From: JAJPKK01 sp963802745
GTDB taxonomy: Bacteria; Pseudomonadota; Alphaproteobacteria; Rhizobiales; Xanthobacteraceae
Reading direction: 5' to 3'
NCBI GenBank assembly: GCA_963802745.1
Contig: CAWDKL010000005.1
Location: forward strand, 62,001-126,000
Length of the DNA: 64,000 nt
Translations under genes and position numbers: made by a program
In this document: positions 54,818-64,000 of the stretch, piece by piece
How the letters are laid out: the number at the start of each line of letters is the position of its first letter
Numbering within the stretch: the first letter of the stretch is position 1
Notes under the pieces: generated by a model
Databases searched by the model: none
Told to the model about the DNA's origin: nothing
What the model saw: only the letters and a program-made list of their open reading frames with translations

Positions 54818-55285
54818 TCAGTGACGATGCGTCTTGAGCATCGGCCACCACGTCTGCAACAAAGCGAACACGTAGGCCGTGCTGATTCCGAACAGCAGCA
54901 TGCCGTCTCCCGCCTCAAGCGCGCCCATCATCTGCCACCGCCGTTCCAGTGTCAGCCCCGAGGCGCCGCGCGTCGTCATCGAATCGAAGGAATAAAGCAT
55001 CGCATCTGCGAGTGAGTTGAGCGCGCCAACCCACATGTACGCGGCCGCCCAGATCACGGCCTCGAGCCCGTGCAGCAAGGCAAGGAGCAGTCCGACGCCT
55101 CCGATCAAGCCGACGACGATCGGAGCCAGAATCCGCAAACCAAGGTTGCGGGGCTGGAGCCACAACCTGACCCGCAACCCGACGATGGCCGTCAAAACGA
55201 GGCCCACCGCGTGGATCATGACGGTGAGGAAGATCAGCGACAGGCCCCAGGTCCAGTTTTGAGCATCTGCCAAGGATAATGTCAC
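54818..55285 (-). CDS. Ion-channel-like membrane protein
   Basis: 155 residues starting at GTG 55285; a TTG overlapping the peptidase stop is an alternative. The membrane helices are LSLIFLTVMIHAVGLVLTAIVG, ILAPIVVGLIGGVGLLLALLHG, ALEAVIWAAAYMWVGA and GDGMLLFGISTAYVFALLQTWW. Between the last two is a re-entrant, selectivity-filter-like segment (ADAMLYSFDSMTTRGASGL) that resembles two-helix potassium-channel pores but without the canonical TVGYG. An ion channel is plausible but unproven. It is directly downstream of the M3 peptidase on the same strand. Confidence 0.6.
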   Translation of the reverse strand: MTLSLADAQNWTWGLSLIFLTVMIHAVGLVLTAIVGLRVRLWLQPRNLGLRILAPIVVGLIGGVGLLLALLHGLEAVIWAAAYMWVGALNSLADAMLYSFDSMTTRGASGLTLERRWQMMGALEAGDGMLLFGISTAYVFALLQTWWPMLKTHRH

Positions 55286-55308
55286 GGCGGTGTCTATCTG
55301 CGCGGCCT

Positions 55309-57460
55309 TCAAGCGGCGGCCTCGGCAAAGCCGCGCTTGCGCAGGAGCGCGTCCGGGGTCGGCAGCCGGCCCCGGAAGGCCCGGTAGGCGTCGTCCGGAT
55401 CGCGCGAGCCGCCCGCCGCGAGAATATTGTCGCGCAGCCGTGCCGCGGTGGCGGGGTCGAACACGTCGCCGGCCTCCCGGAATGCCTCGAAGGCGTCGGC
55501 GTCGAGCACTTCCGACCACATATAGCTGTAGTAGCCGGCCGCATAGCCGCCGCCGGAGAACACGTGCAGGAAATGCGGCGATCGGTGGCGCATGCCGATT
55601 TCGGCCGGCATGCCGATTTGCGCCAAAACATCGGCCTCGAATTTCGCCGGGTCGATGTTTTCCGGGTCGGGCGCGAGGTGGAAGGCGAGATCCACCATCG
55701 CCGAGGCGATATATTCCACGGTGGCAAAACCCTGGTTGAAACTGCGCGCCGCGATCAGGCGGGCCAGCAGGTCCTCCGGCATCGGCTCGCCGGTCCGATA
55801 GTGGCGGGCAAAACGGCGCAGCACATCGGGCTGCTCCAGCCAGTGCTCGTAAAGCTGCGAGGGCAGTTCGACGAAATCGGTCGCCACCCGGGTGCAGGAA
55901 ATCATCGGGAAGGTCACGTCCGACAATAACCCATGCAGGCCGTGGCCGAATTCGTGGAACAGCGTGCGGGCGTCGTCGAACGACAAAAGCGCCGGCTCGC
56001 CGGGCGCGCCCTTGACAAAGTTCATCACATTGATGACCAGCGGCCGCACGTCCTCGTCCGGACCGCCATCGGCGCCGCCGGCGGTGATCTTGTCCTGCGT
56101 GCGCAGCGTCGTCATCCAGGCGCCGCTGCGCTTGGAGGCGCGGGCGAAATAGTCGCCGTAGAACAGCCCCTGGAATTGCCGGAAGGACCGATGACCTCCC
56201 ACACCCGCACATCCGGGTGCCACACCGGCACGTCGTGGCGCTCACGAAATGAAAGACCGAACAGCCGGTGCGCGGTATCGAACGCCGCCGCGATCATGTT
56301 GTCGAGCGCCAGATAGGGGGCGATCTCGGCGGCATCGATGTCGCAGCGTGCCTTGCGCAGCTTCTCCGCGTAATAGCGCCAGTCGGAGGCGGCCAGCGCA
56401 AAATTACCCCCCTCGGCCTGGATCAGCGCCTGCAGGGCGTCGCGGTCGGCCATGGCGCGTTCGCGCGCAGGACGCCACACGCGCTCCAGCAAGGTCCGCA
56501 CATGGTCCGGCGTCTTCGCCATTGCGTCGTCGAGGCGGTAATGCGCAAAGGTCGGATAGCCGAGCAGTTTGGCTCGTTCGGCGCGCAGCCGGATGGTCTC
56601 GGCGATGATCGCGGTGTTGTCGGTCGCCCCGCCGCCTTGGCCCCGCGCGATCCAGGCCGCATAGGCCTTCTCGCGCAAATCGCGCCGTGCCGAGGATGCC
56701 AAAAACGGCTCGACGCTGGAGCGCGCCAGGGTGATCGCATGCTTGCCCGGCAGGCCGCGTTCCGCTCGCCGCGGCAGCCGCAGCCGCGCGGGCTCCCTCG
56801 CTCAACCCCGCGAGGTCCTCCTCGCTTTCGAGCACCAGCGCATAGGCCTGCTCATCGGCCAAAACATTTTGGCTGAAGGCGGTGCCGAGCTCGGCCAGCC
56901 GTTCGCCGATAGCGGCGATCCGCGCCTTGGCGTCCTCCGCCAGGCCGGCGCCGGCGCGGCGGAAGGTGACGTGATAGCGCTCCAGGACCCGCGCCTGTTC
57001 GGGCGTGAGACCGAGCGCATCGCGCCGGTTCCACAGCGCGTCGATGCGGGCGAACAGGGCGGCGTTAAGGTGAATGCGGTTGCGATGGGCGGCAAGCCGC
57101 GGCGACATCTCCCGCTCGATCGCCATCAGGGCGTCGTCCGTATGGGCGCCGGCCAGCGCATGAAACACCGACGACACCCGGTTGAGCGCCGCACCGCTGC
57201 GCTCCAGCGCCAGAATCGTGTTGGCGAAGTTTTCCGGCTCGGGGTTCGCGGCGATGCAATCGATTTCCGCCATCTGCTCCGCCATCGCGTGGTCGAAGCC
57301 CGGCCGGAAATGCTCGGTCATGGATCGCCCCGAATGGCGGTGTCGCGTTTGGGGTAGTCCAGGCCGCCAGCAGCGGATTGGCATCGGGGATGAAATCCGG
57401 GCCGGTATTCGGCGCGGCGGACGCGGTGTTGCGGGTGGGGGTTGGCTGGGGCGTGGTCAT
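55309..57460 (-). CDS. M3-family oligopeptidase (Dcp / oligopeptidase A type, three frameshifts)
   Basis: Cytosolic zinc endopeptidase or dipeptidyl carboxypeptidase for peptide turnover. It starts at 57460 (MTTPQPTPT, then NPLLAAWTTP). The frame shifts near 57335, after which HFRPGFDHAMAEQMAEI and FHALAGAHTDDALMAIE follow. It shifts again near 56765, then RDLREKAYAAWIARG, LLGYPTFAHYRLDDAMA and SDWRYYAEKLRK follow. It shifts again near 56185, then LFYGDYFARASKRSGAW, the zinc motif TLFHEFGHGLHGLL, VELPSQLYEHWL and HFLHVFSGGGYAAGYYSYMWSEV follow. The total is about 700 residues, family length. The first two breaks are repaired by deleting one base, the third by adding one. All catalytic residues are kept. 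Confidence 0.88.
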
Positions 57461-57568
57461 GGGCTATCCAGTGCTTGGCCTACACGTGACCCGCGATCGC
57501 AGATCCTCGGCAGGGCTTGATCGAAAAGATCATGTCGTCACGATTGCGGACGAAAACAGGACGGACCG

Positions 57569-57826
57569 ATGTCGAACAACTCCTCGCCAGCACCCCGCCG
57601 GATCCTCTGGCGCAGCGTCGTCACCGTGCTCAGCGCCGCGGTGCTGATCAGCGCCGAAGTGTTCGGCGCCGCCTTTGCGGGCGGCTGGGCGCTCGCCAAT
57701 CTGGCCGGGCTCGGCGATTATGGGGTCTACGCCATGCAGATCGCCTTCTTCGTTCTGGGCGCCGCCGTGATGGTCGCGTTCGTGCGCAATGCCATGCGGA
57801 TCGAGCCGTTCACCGCGCCGAATTGA
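57569..57826 (+). CDS. Small two-helix membrane protein
   Basis: 85 residues with helices SVVTVLSAAVLISAEVFGAA-FAGGWALA and YAMQIAFFVLGAAVMVAFV, short polar ends and no motif I recognise. It stands alone and is divergent from the peptidase gene. GGACGGACCG precedes the ATG at 57569 as a modest ribosome-binding site. Hydrophobicity and codon use support a real gene; function unknown. Confidence 0.6.
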   Translation: MSNNSSPAPRRILWRSVVTVLSAAVLISAEVFGAAFAGGWALANLAGLGDYGVYAMQIAFFVLGAAVMVAFVRNAMRIEPFTAPN

Positions 57827-57889
57827 CGCTTCATTTACCATACTGTTGCGGCGATGCCATCGCCGCCGAATTTTATTGCCTCCGCGGCG

Positions 57890-58200
57890 CTTGAGACCCC
57901 GCAAAGCGCTTGCGCGACGCCTTCAAATCTCGTATGTGGATTTTGCCCAATTTCGCACGTGCCTGTGGCCGTGTGTCAATCGGTGGGCATCCGGACAAGA
58001 GGCCGGACAGCCGCCCGGAGCGAGATAGCGATGATCGTAAGATCATCGGATCGTTTGAGCTCCGAACACTTGATTGACAGCCGGAGGCGAAACCGGCGTA
58101 CCTCGTTCTCCACGAGGGACGCGGCTTAAAGCAACGACGGAGCGGGCTTTTTTGGTCTCTGCCGGTTTTCCACCAACCGGCGCGGGCTACCGAAGAGGCT
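57890..58200 (+). ncRNA. Structured leader of the decarboxylase, probable speF RNA motif
   Basis: The 551-base region between 57827 and 58377 is rich in hairpins. TGTCAATC (57974-57981) pairs with GATTGACA (58072-58079) to close a domain. Inside is a 7-base hairpin, GATGATC-GTAA-GATCATC, with a GNRA-type loop (58030-58047), and TCCGG/CCGGA. Outside are GCCGG/CCGGC (58080-58097), CCTCGT/ACGAGG (58101-58117) and then GAGCGGGCTTTTTT (58140-58153). The speF leader motif is known upstream of ornithine decarboxylase genes in alphaproteobacteria. Position and structure fit; exact boundaries and identity are inferred. Confidence 0.55.
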
Positions 58201-58377
58201 TGTTCATCATTGCCGCGCGTGCGGATTCGGGGATATCCCCCAGTCCAATCCAAGGCAGAATCGCAGGGTGCTGAACCCTCGCGTCGGCGCGTCCCCATCG
58301 CGCGTCGGTGCGGCGTTCGGAGTCCTGCCTCATCTGCGAGCGGTTTTCACCGCTCGATGGCCTATGGGGAAAGCGCC

Positions 58378-59508
58378 ATGACGGAGCGCATCCATACGTT
58401 TTTGCGCAGCCGCAACGAGGACGGGCCTTGCCTCGTCGTCGACCTTGAGGTTGTGCGGGAAAATTATCACAGCTTTGCCACCGCCCTGCCGGACGCTCGG
58501 GTGTTTTACGCCGTCAAAGCGAACCCGTCGCCCGAGGTGCTGACGCTCTTGGCCGGCCTGGGCTCCTGCTTCGATACCGCTTCCGTCGCGGAAATCGAGA
58601 TGGTGCTGGCCGCCGGTGCCACGCCGGACCGCATCTCCTATGGCAACACCATCAAGAAGGAGCGCGACATCGCGCGCGCTTTTGCGCTCGGGGTGCGGCT
58701 GTTCGCGGTGGACTGCCAGGCCGAGGTCGAGAAGATCGCCCGGGCGGCGCCGGGGTCGCGGGTGTTCTGCCGGTTCCTATTCGATTGCGAGGGCGCCGAA
58801 TGGCCGCTGTCGCGAAAATTCGGCTGCGACCCCGCAATGGCGGTCGATGTGCTGGAACATGCCTACCGGCTCGGCCTCGAGGCCTATGGCGTGTCCTTCC
58901 ATGTCGGCTCGCAGCAGGGCCGCACCCAGGCCTGGGACCAGGCGCTGGAGTCGGCCGCCGCGATCTTCCGCGATTGCGCCGAGCGCGGGATTGCGCTCGC
59001 CATGGTCAATCTCGGCGGTGGCTTCCCGACCAAATACCTCAAGGACGTGCCGGCCGTGGAGTCCTATGGCCGCTCGATCTTCATGGCGCTGCGCCGCCAT
59101 TTCGGCAATGCGATCCCGGAAACCATCATCGAGCCGGGCCGCGGCATGGTGGGCAATGCCGGGATCATCGAGGCCGAGGTCGTGCTGGTGTCCCGCAAGA
59201 GCGAGGCCGACCGGCTGCGCTGGGTCTATCTCGACATCGGCAAGTTCGGCGGCCTCGCCGAGACGATGGACGAGTCGATCCGCTATCCGATCCGCACCCC
59301 GCACGACGGCGACGACGCCGGCCCCTGCGTGCTGGCCGGCCCGACCTGCGACTCGATGGACGTGCTGTACGAAAAAACGCCCTACGAACTGCCGGTGAGT
59401 TTGGAAATCGGCGACAAGGTGCTGATCGAGGGCACCGGGGCGTATACGACCACGTATGCGTCGGTGGCGTTCAACGGCTTCTCGCCGCTGAAGGCGTATC
59501 ATATTTGA
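58378..59508 (+). CDS. Ornithine/lysine decarboxylase, fold-III PLP enzyme
   Basis: 376 residues. Makes putrescine from ornithine, or cadaverine from lysine, the entry to polyamines. PLP lysine in FYAVKANPSPEVL; GSCFDTASVAEIE; SYGNTIK; PLP-stacking His in VSFHVGSQQ; glycine loop VNLGGGFPTKYL; phosphate-binding EPGRGMVGNAG; active-site Cys from the partner subunit in GPTCDSMDVLYE; and YTTTYASVAFNGF. ATG 58378 is preceded by GGGGAAAG. The long structured leader suggests feedback by polyamines at the RNA level. A terminator follows at 59523. Confidence 0.92.
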   Translation: MTERIHTFLRSRNEDGPCLVVDLEVVRENYHSFATALPDARVFYAVKANPSPEVLTLLAGLGSCFDTASVAEIEMVLAAGATPDRISYGNTIKKERDIARAFALGVRLFAVDCQAEVEKIARAAPGSRVFCRFLFDCEGAEWPLSRKFGCDPAMAVDVLEHAYRLGLEAYGVSFHVGSQQGRTQAWDQALESAAAIFRDCAERGIALAMVNLGGGFPTKYLKDVPAVESYGRSIFMALRRHFGNAIPETIIEPGRGMVGNAGIIEAEVVLVSRKSEADRLRWVYLDIGKFGGLAETMDESIRYPIRTPHDGDDAGPCVLAGPTCDSMDVLYEKTPYELPVSLEIGDKVLIEGTGAYTTTYASVAFNGFSPLKAYHI

Positions 59509-59522
59509 AGGGGCGTTCGGGC

Positions 59523-59562
59523 AGCCCGGGCCGGCGAACTGCGCCGACCCGGGCTTTATTGT
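59523..59562 (+). terminator. Intrinsic terminator of the decarboxylase
   Basis: AGCCCGGG and CCCGGGCT form the outer stem, with CCGGCG/CGCCG inside, followed by TTATTGTT. It stands 14 bases after the decarboxylase stop. Confidence 0.8.
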
Positions 59563-59698
59563 TAGCCGAGTCGGCCAACCGCACCAGGAAAATCCGGGCT
59601 CGCTTGGACTGGCGCTTCAAATCGGACCGATCCCGCGGCCGGCATTATTTGCTATCCTTCGCTCTTGCCCCCAGAGGTGAGAGCGCTACCTTTGCCAT

Positions 59699-60910
59699 AT
59701 GGAAAACCAGACCGTCCTCATCTCAGGTGCGGGGATCGCCGGGCCGACCCTCGCCTACTGGCTGCGAGCCGGAGGACTGGAGCCGACGCTGGTCGAACAT
59801 GCCCCAGCATTGCGCGCGGGCGGTTTTGTCATTGATTTTTGGGGGCTCGGCTACGACATTGCCGAACGCATGGGCCTCGCTGGCGAAATCAACCGCATTG
59901 GCTATCACATGCGCGAGATGCGGGTCGTAGGCGAGGACGGTGCGCGCGTTGCCGGATTCGGGACCACGGTGCTAGGCGAATTAACCGGCGGCCGTTTTGT
60001 GACGCTCGCGCGTAGCGACCTGGCACGATTACTGTTCGCGAACATCCCCGGCGCGACCGAAGTCATTTTCGGGGAGGAGATCGTTGACCTTGAGATGCAC
60101 GCGGATTGTGTACAGGTTCACTTGAAACGCAGCGGCAGGCGGCGTTTCGACCTCGTGATCGGTGCCGATGGTCTGCACTCACAAGTACGCAGACTCGTTT
60201 TCGGTGCGCAGAATCAGTACGAAAAACAGCTGGGCTATACTGCCGCTGCTTTCGAAGTGCACGGTTATCGTCCCCGCGACGAAGAAGTTTATGTGATCTA
60301 CAACGAGCCGCAGCGGATGCTGGCGCGCTTCGCCTTGCACGACGACCGGACGCTGTTCCTGTTTGTCTTCACCTCCGGCATCGACCCGCCGTCGGCAGTG
60401 CCAGTTCAGGCGGCGCCCAATGTCGCCGCGCAAAAGGCCATTCTAAAAATCAAGTATGGAGATGGCAGGTGGGAATGTCCGCGAATTCTCGATGAACTTG
60501 ATCGGACCGAAAATCTCTATTTCGACCGGGTGAGCCAGATCAGGATGGACCGCTGGTCGCATGGCCGCGTCGCGCTCGTCGGCGACGCGGCGTTCTGCCC
60601 ATCCTTGATGGCCGGACAGGGTGCCGCCCTGGCGATGACGGCGGCCTATATCATGGCGGGCGAGTTGTCCAAAGCCGGCGCATCCCATGAGTCGGCGTTC
60701 GCGCGCTATGAGCAACGCTTGCGGTCCTTTATTGTGGCAAAACAACATGCGGCCGAGCGCTTTGCCGGCGCTCTCGCACCCAAGACGCGATGGGGCCTCT
60801 TCCTACGCAACCAAGTCATTAGAGCGACCGCTATCCCCGGCCTAGCAAGACTGGCATTCGGTAGGGACATCCGCGATACGATCATGCTCCCAAACTATTC
60901 CTGGCCATGA
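59699..60910 (+). CDS. FAD-dependent monooxygenase (PHBH/TetX-like)
   Basis: 403-residue class A flavoprotein hydroxylase. FAD-binding Rossmann motif VLISGAGIAGPTLAYWL at the N-terminus, ARSDLARLLF, the DG motif LVIGADGLHSQVRRLVF and the GD motif VALVGDAAFCPSLMAGQG, where the usual second FAD contact lies. There is a C-terminal helical part (FARYEQRLRSFIVAKQ). The sequence resembles TetX-type and aromatic-ring hydroxylases. The substrate is unknown, and resistance cannot be inferred from the fold. The frame is intact. No obvious operon partner. Confidence 0.85.
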   Translation: MENQTVLISGAGIAGPTLAYWLRAGGLEPTLVEHAPALRAGGFVIDFWGLGYDIAERMGLAGEINRIGYHMREMRVVGEDGARVAGFGTTVLGELTGGRFVTLARSDLARLLFANIPGATEVIFGEEIVDLEMHADCVQVHLKRSGRRRFDLVIGADGLHSQVRRLVFGAQNQYEKQLGYTAAAFEVHGYRPRDEEVYVIYNEPQRMLARFALHDDRTLFLFVFTSGIDPPSAVPVQAAPNVAAQKAILKIKYGDGRWECPRILDELDRTENLYFDRVSQIRMDRWSHGRVALVGDAAFCPSLMAGQGAALAMTAAYIMAGELSKAGASHESAFARYEQRLRSFIVAKQHAAERFAGALAPKTRWGLFLRNQVIRATAIPGLARLAFGRDIRDTIMLPNYSWP

Positions 60911-61276
60911 CGGAGCCTCGTTCAGGAGCTTCTCCAATGCGCTCACGATGAGGTCCGGCCGCAGACGATTGCCCGCCTGCTCCAATGCTTCGTAGTAGGG
61001 CTCCTTCCTGGCCGCGATCCGCTCAGGGAACATACGATGGCCGCCCGTGTCCTGTCGACAAGCTCCGGCAGGCCTATCGTCTCATGGCACCTCTCCTTCG
61101 CTGAATCGCTGCAACATACAGAACCAACCGTTCCCGTCGGTCCAAATTCTGCGCCCGTAAAATCCCCCATGCGGTCGTCCGGGGTATCAAGCACTTGACT
61201 CCGCGGCCTTGTCCCGTGCCCATCAGCCGGTCGAAGACCGGCTACCGGGCAGTGACAGATCGGGCAGTGACCAATC
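60911..61276. other. Gene-poor interval before cobO
   Basis: 366 bases. A minus-strand frame ending near 60935 and starting near 61033 reads FPERIAARKEPYYEALEQAG, which faintly resembles part of a Fic-family protein, but it is too short to call. I looked for a cobalamin riboswitch because cobO follows and saw no B12-box-like sequence. The stretch GCCGGTCGAAGACCGGC near 61217-61233 can form a short hairpin. Confidence 0.35.
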
Positions 61277-61891
61277 ATGACCAGCGCCGACGATGCCGAA
61301 GCGGAGCGCCACCGCGCCAAGATGGCGAAGCGCAAGGCCGTGCAGGATGCCGAGGTGGCGGAAAAGACGATCGAGAAGGGGCTTCTCATCGTCCACACCG
61401 GGGCCGGCAAGGGCAAATCCACCGCGGCGTTCGGGCTAGCGCTGCGCATGCTCGGACGCGGCCACCGGGTCGGCGTGGTGCAATTCATCAAAGGGGCCTG
61501 GCATACCGCCGAGCGCGACGCACTGGCGGCGTTCGGCGAGCGCGTGTCGTGGCACACCATGGGGGAAGGGTTTACCTGGGAGACCCAGGACCGCGCGCGC
61601 GATGTCGCGGCGGCCGAACGCGCCTGGGCCAAGTCGTTGGAACTGATGGCGGACCCGGCGTTCGGCCTGGTCATCCTCGACGAACTCAACATCGCGCTGC
61701 GCTACGATTATTTGGAGCTCGCGGCGGTCGTTGCCGCCCTGCAGGCGCGCCGGCCCGGCCTGCACGTGGTCGTGACCGGGCGCAACGCCAAGCCGGACCT
61801 GATCGCAGCCGCAGATCTCGTCACCGAGATGACGCTCATCAAGCACCATTTCGCGGCGGGCGTGAAGGCGCAGGCCGGTATCGAGTTCTAA
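61277..61891 (+). CDS. cobO: Corrinoid adenosyltransferase CobO
   Basis: Adds the adenosyl group to cob(I)yrinic acid a,c-diamide (and cobinamide) with ATP. 204 residues. P-loop LIVHTGAGKGKSTAAFGLALRM, then VGVVQFIKGAWHTAERDAL, GEGFTWETQDRARD, LVILDELNIALRYDYL, VVVTGRNAKPDLIAAADLVTEM and IKHHFAAGVKAQAGIEF at the end. The N-terminal charged helix (AEAERHRAKMAKRKA) is the family's active-site cap. cobQ starts two bases after its stop, so they are one transcript in the late cobalamin pathway. Confidence 0.95.
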   Translation: MTSADDAEAERHRAKMAKRKAVQDAEVAEKTIEKGLLIVHTGAGKGKSTAAFGLALRMLGRGHRVGVVQFIKGAWHTAERDALAAFGERVSWHTMGEGFTWETQDRARDVAAAERAWAKSLELMADPAFGLVILDELNIALRYDYLELAAVVAALQARRPGLHVVVTGRNAKPDLIAAADLVTEMTLIKHHFAAGVKAQAGIEF

Positions 61892-61893
61892 AC

Positions 61894-63353
61894 GTGGCGG
61901 CGCGCGCGCTGATGTTCCAGGGCACCGGGTCCGACGTCGGCAAATCGCTGATCGTCGCCGGGCTGGCGCGGGCGCTGGCCGACCGCGGCCTCAAGGTGCG
62001 GCCGTTCAAGCCGCAAAACATGTCGAACAACGCCGCGGTGACGGTGGACGGCGGCGAGATCGGCCGCGCCCAGGCGCTGCAGGCGCGCGCCGCGCGCGCA
62101 CCCTTGAGCGTGCATATGAATCCGGTGCTGCTGAAGCCGCAGAGCGAGACCGGCGCCCAGATCGTGGTGCAGGGCCGCGTCCACGGCGCCGCCAAGGCGC
62201 TTGCCTATCAGGCGATGAAGCCGGCCCTGATGCCGTTTGTGCTCGAGAGCTTCGCGCGGCTGAAGGACGAGGCCGACATCGTGCTGGTCGAAGGCGCCGG
62301 CAGCGCGTCGGAGGTCAACCTGCGGGCGAACGACATCGCCAATATGGGGTTCGCCCGCGCCGCGGATGTGCCGGTGGTGATCATCGGCGATATCGATCGC
62401 GGCGGGGTCATCGCCAGCCTGGTCGGCACCAAGGTGGTGATCGCCCCCGAGGACGCCGCCCTGGTGCGCGGCTTTCTGGTCAACAAGTTCCGCGGCGATC
62501 CCGGAATTGTTCGCCCCCGGTATGGCCGCGATCGCACAGGCGACCGGATGGCAGCCGCTCGGCCTCATCCCGTTCTTCCCCGATGCCCGGCTGTTGCCGG
62601 CCGAAGACGCGCTCGCGCTTGATGCGGCGATGCCGGCAAAGCCCAAAGGCCGGATCCGGATCGCGGTGCCGATCCTGCCCCACATCGCCAATTTCGACGA
62701 CCTCGATCCGCTGGAAGCCGAACCGGCGGTCGATCTCATCCGGGTGCGTCCCGGCGCAGCGCTGCCGGGCGATGCCGATGCCGTCATCCTCCCCGGCTCG
62801 AAGGCCACGATCGCGGACCTGGCGGCATTCCGCCAGGCCGGGTTCGACATCGATCTCGTTGGCGCACCGGCGTCGCGGCGGCACCATCATCGGCCTGTGC
62901 GGCGGCTACCAGATGCTCGGCCGCGTCATCGCGGATCCGGCGGGAATCGAGGGATCTGCGGGATCGGCCGCGGGCCTCGGTCTCCTCGACGTCGAAACCA
63001 CGTTGAGCGGTGCGAAGCGGCTCGTCCCGGCCGGCGGTGAAGCGCTGGGCGCGCCGTTTTCGGGCTACGAAATGCATATGGGGATCACAAGCGGCCCCGA
63101 TTGCGAGCGCCCGTTCGCCCGCCTTGCCGATGGATCGCAAGACGGCGCAATGTCGGCCGATGGCCGGGTGATCGGCACCTATGTCCACGGGTTGTTCGGG
63201 GATGACCGGCAGCGTTCCGCCTGGCTGATCCGGTGGGGCGCCGGTCCGTCGCGCCTCTCCCACGATGCACTCGTTGAAGCCACGCTCGATCGCCTGGCGG
63301 CGCACCTCGCGGCGCATGTCGATATCGACCGCCTGCTCAGCCTCGCGCGGTGA
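61894..63353 (+). CDS. cobQ: Cobyric acid synthase CobQ (two frameshifts)
   Basis: Amidates adenosylcobyrinic a,c-diamide at four side chains using glutamine and ATP. GTG 61894 starts ARALMFQGTGSDVGKS, the P-loop of the ATPase domain, then FKPQNMSNNAAVT, VHMNPVLLKPQSETGAQ, DIVLVEGAGSASEVN and IGDIDRGGVIASLVG. Near 62508 an extra C (GATCCCGG) shifts the frame into LFAPGMAAIAQATGWQ and VILPGSKATIADLA. Near 62868 an extra G shifts it again into GTIIGLCGGYQMLGR, the glutaminase Cys motif, and GYEMHMG and GTYVHGLFGDD, with the catalytic His. Rejoined, it has about 485 residues, normal length. Confidence 0.92.
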
Positions 63354-63447
63354 AGTCTGTGGGTGGGCGATCGAGGGCACCGAGCGCCGCTAGCACGCGG
63401 CGGGTGCGTGGGTCGGCAGATGGCTTGACGCCCGCACCCTATCCGAC

Positions 63448-64000
63448 ATGTTTGCTTTATCCCGCGCCGGAGCAGCCCTCTTGACCACGACGACAGCATC
63501 CCATTTCACCAATCTCGGCGACCTCATTCGCCGCGACCGCGATCCGGACAAGCTCGCGATCATCGATCTCGGCGGTGAAACCGAGCGGCGCTTCACCTAT
63601 GCGGAACTCGACGCCATGGCGCGGGGCGTCGCCCGGGCGCTGACGGCGCGCGGCTTTGCCCGCGGCGACCGCATCGCCATCCTGTCGGCCAACCGCACCG
63701 AATTCATCGCCGCCTATTACGGCATCATGCGCGCCGGCTTGGTGGCGGTGCCGGTCAATTATCGGTTCCCCGCCGCGACCATCGATTTCATCTTGCGCGA
63801 CGCCGGCGCCCGGCTGGTGTTTTGCGACCGGGCGCGGCGCCCGCAAATTCCGTCCGATCTGCCGGCCATCTGTTTCGGCGCCGGCGAGCCAGGAAGGTTT
63901 CGACAGCTTCCTGGATCCCGGCGCGTTCGCGGCCGTTGCGGCGCGGCCGGACGAGCCCGCTATGTTTCTCTACACTTCGGGCTCGACCGGGGTCCCCAAG
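63448..64000 (+). CDS. AMP-dependent acyl-CoA synthetase, N-terminal part (cut by window, one frameshift)
   Basis: Adenylate-forming enzyme activating a carboxylic acid to its CoA ester. From ATG 63448 (TTG 63481 is an alternative): TNLGDLIRRDRDPDKLAIID, RRFTYAELDAMARGVARAL, GDRIAILSANRTEFIAAYYG, AGLVAVPVNYRFP and FILRDAGARLVFCD. Near 63888 one extra C shifts the frame; removing it gives EGFDSFLDPGAFAAVAARP, then MFLYTSGSTGVPK, the AMP-binding P-loop-like motif, at the last bases. The C-terminal two thirds lie beyond the window. The substrate cannot be judged. Confidence 0.85.
   Translation, partial: MFALSRAGAALLTTTTASHFTNLGDLIRRDRDPDKLAIIDLGGETERRFTYAELDAMARGVARALTARGFARGDRIAILSANRTEFIAAYYGIMRAGLVAVPVNYRFPAATIDFILRDAGARLVFCDRARRPQIPSDLPAICFGAGEPGRFRQLPGSRRVRGRCGAAGRARYVSLHFGLDRGPQ

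Noticed and set aside
60842..61033. Fic-family protein fragment
   Set aside because: The similarity is limited to a short charged helix without the Fic HPFxxGNGR motif, too weak to annotate as a pseudogene.
61034..61276. Cobalamin riboswitch before cobO
   Set aside because: No B12-box-like conserved sequence or matching stem arrangement could be found on the plus strand.

Overview
The window looks like chromosome of a GC-rich alphaproteobacterium of the order Hyphomicrobiales, most like the Bradyrhizobium / Nitrobacteraceae / Xanthobacteraceae group. The evidence is the gene content: NikR, Omp25/RopB-type barrels, short PutA without a DNA-binding domain, LigI and late cobalamin genes. Short dispersed palindromic repeats typical of that group lie between the genes, and a structured leader precedes an ornithine/lysine decarboxylase. 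No rRNA, tRNA, CRISPR array or prophage is visible.

Layout. 0.3-7.4 kb is a probable nickel-uptake locus. It holds nikR, a divergent TonB-dependent receptor fused to two small outer-membrane barrels, a near-perfect NikR operator between them, and exbB-exbD-tonB. 7.5-11.4 kb holds an outer-membrane protein, a small periplasmic protein and an OmpR-type two-component pair; 11-bp-spaced direct repeats suggest a shared regulon. 11.5-26.3 kb is mostly housekeeping and catabolic: MFS transporter, hicBA with a nonsense codon in hicA, dapE, DUF1194, hisE, coaA, vapBC, thiolase, ligI, GNAT, ribB, aroC and an amidohydrolase. 26.4-33.7 kb holds two polysaccharide deacetylases, cspA, DUF302 and an ABC-2 exporter operon with a NEW3-domain protein.

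34.0-40.1 kb is an AT-richer accessory island containing only signalling genes, all on the minus strand and tightly packed. They are an S1-like/receiver/histidine-kinase hybrid, a degenerate receiver with GAF-like region, a GAF/degenerate kinase, a stand-alone receiver and a three-helix membrane protein. No gene has a DNA-binding output domain. This is the best candidate for an undescribed system in the window.

40.3-64 kb holds putA, an Omp25-like protein, a lone CusA/CzcA-type RND pump, a solute-binding protein, an IS630-family element abutting a 165-bp MITE-like repeat, gamma-glutamyltransferase, a channel-like protein, an M3 oligopeptidase, the decarboxylase with its leader RNA, an FAD monooxygenase, cobO, cobQ and the start of an acyl-CoA synthetase.

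About ten otherwise intact genes are broken by single-base frameshifts, most of which are repaired by removing one base. Uncorrected long-read insertion errors explain this better than gene decay. Coordinates for those genes span all frames.
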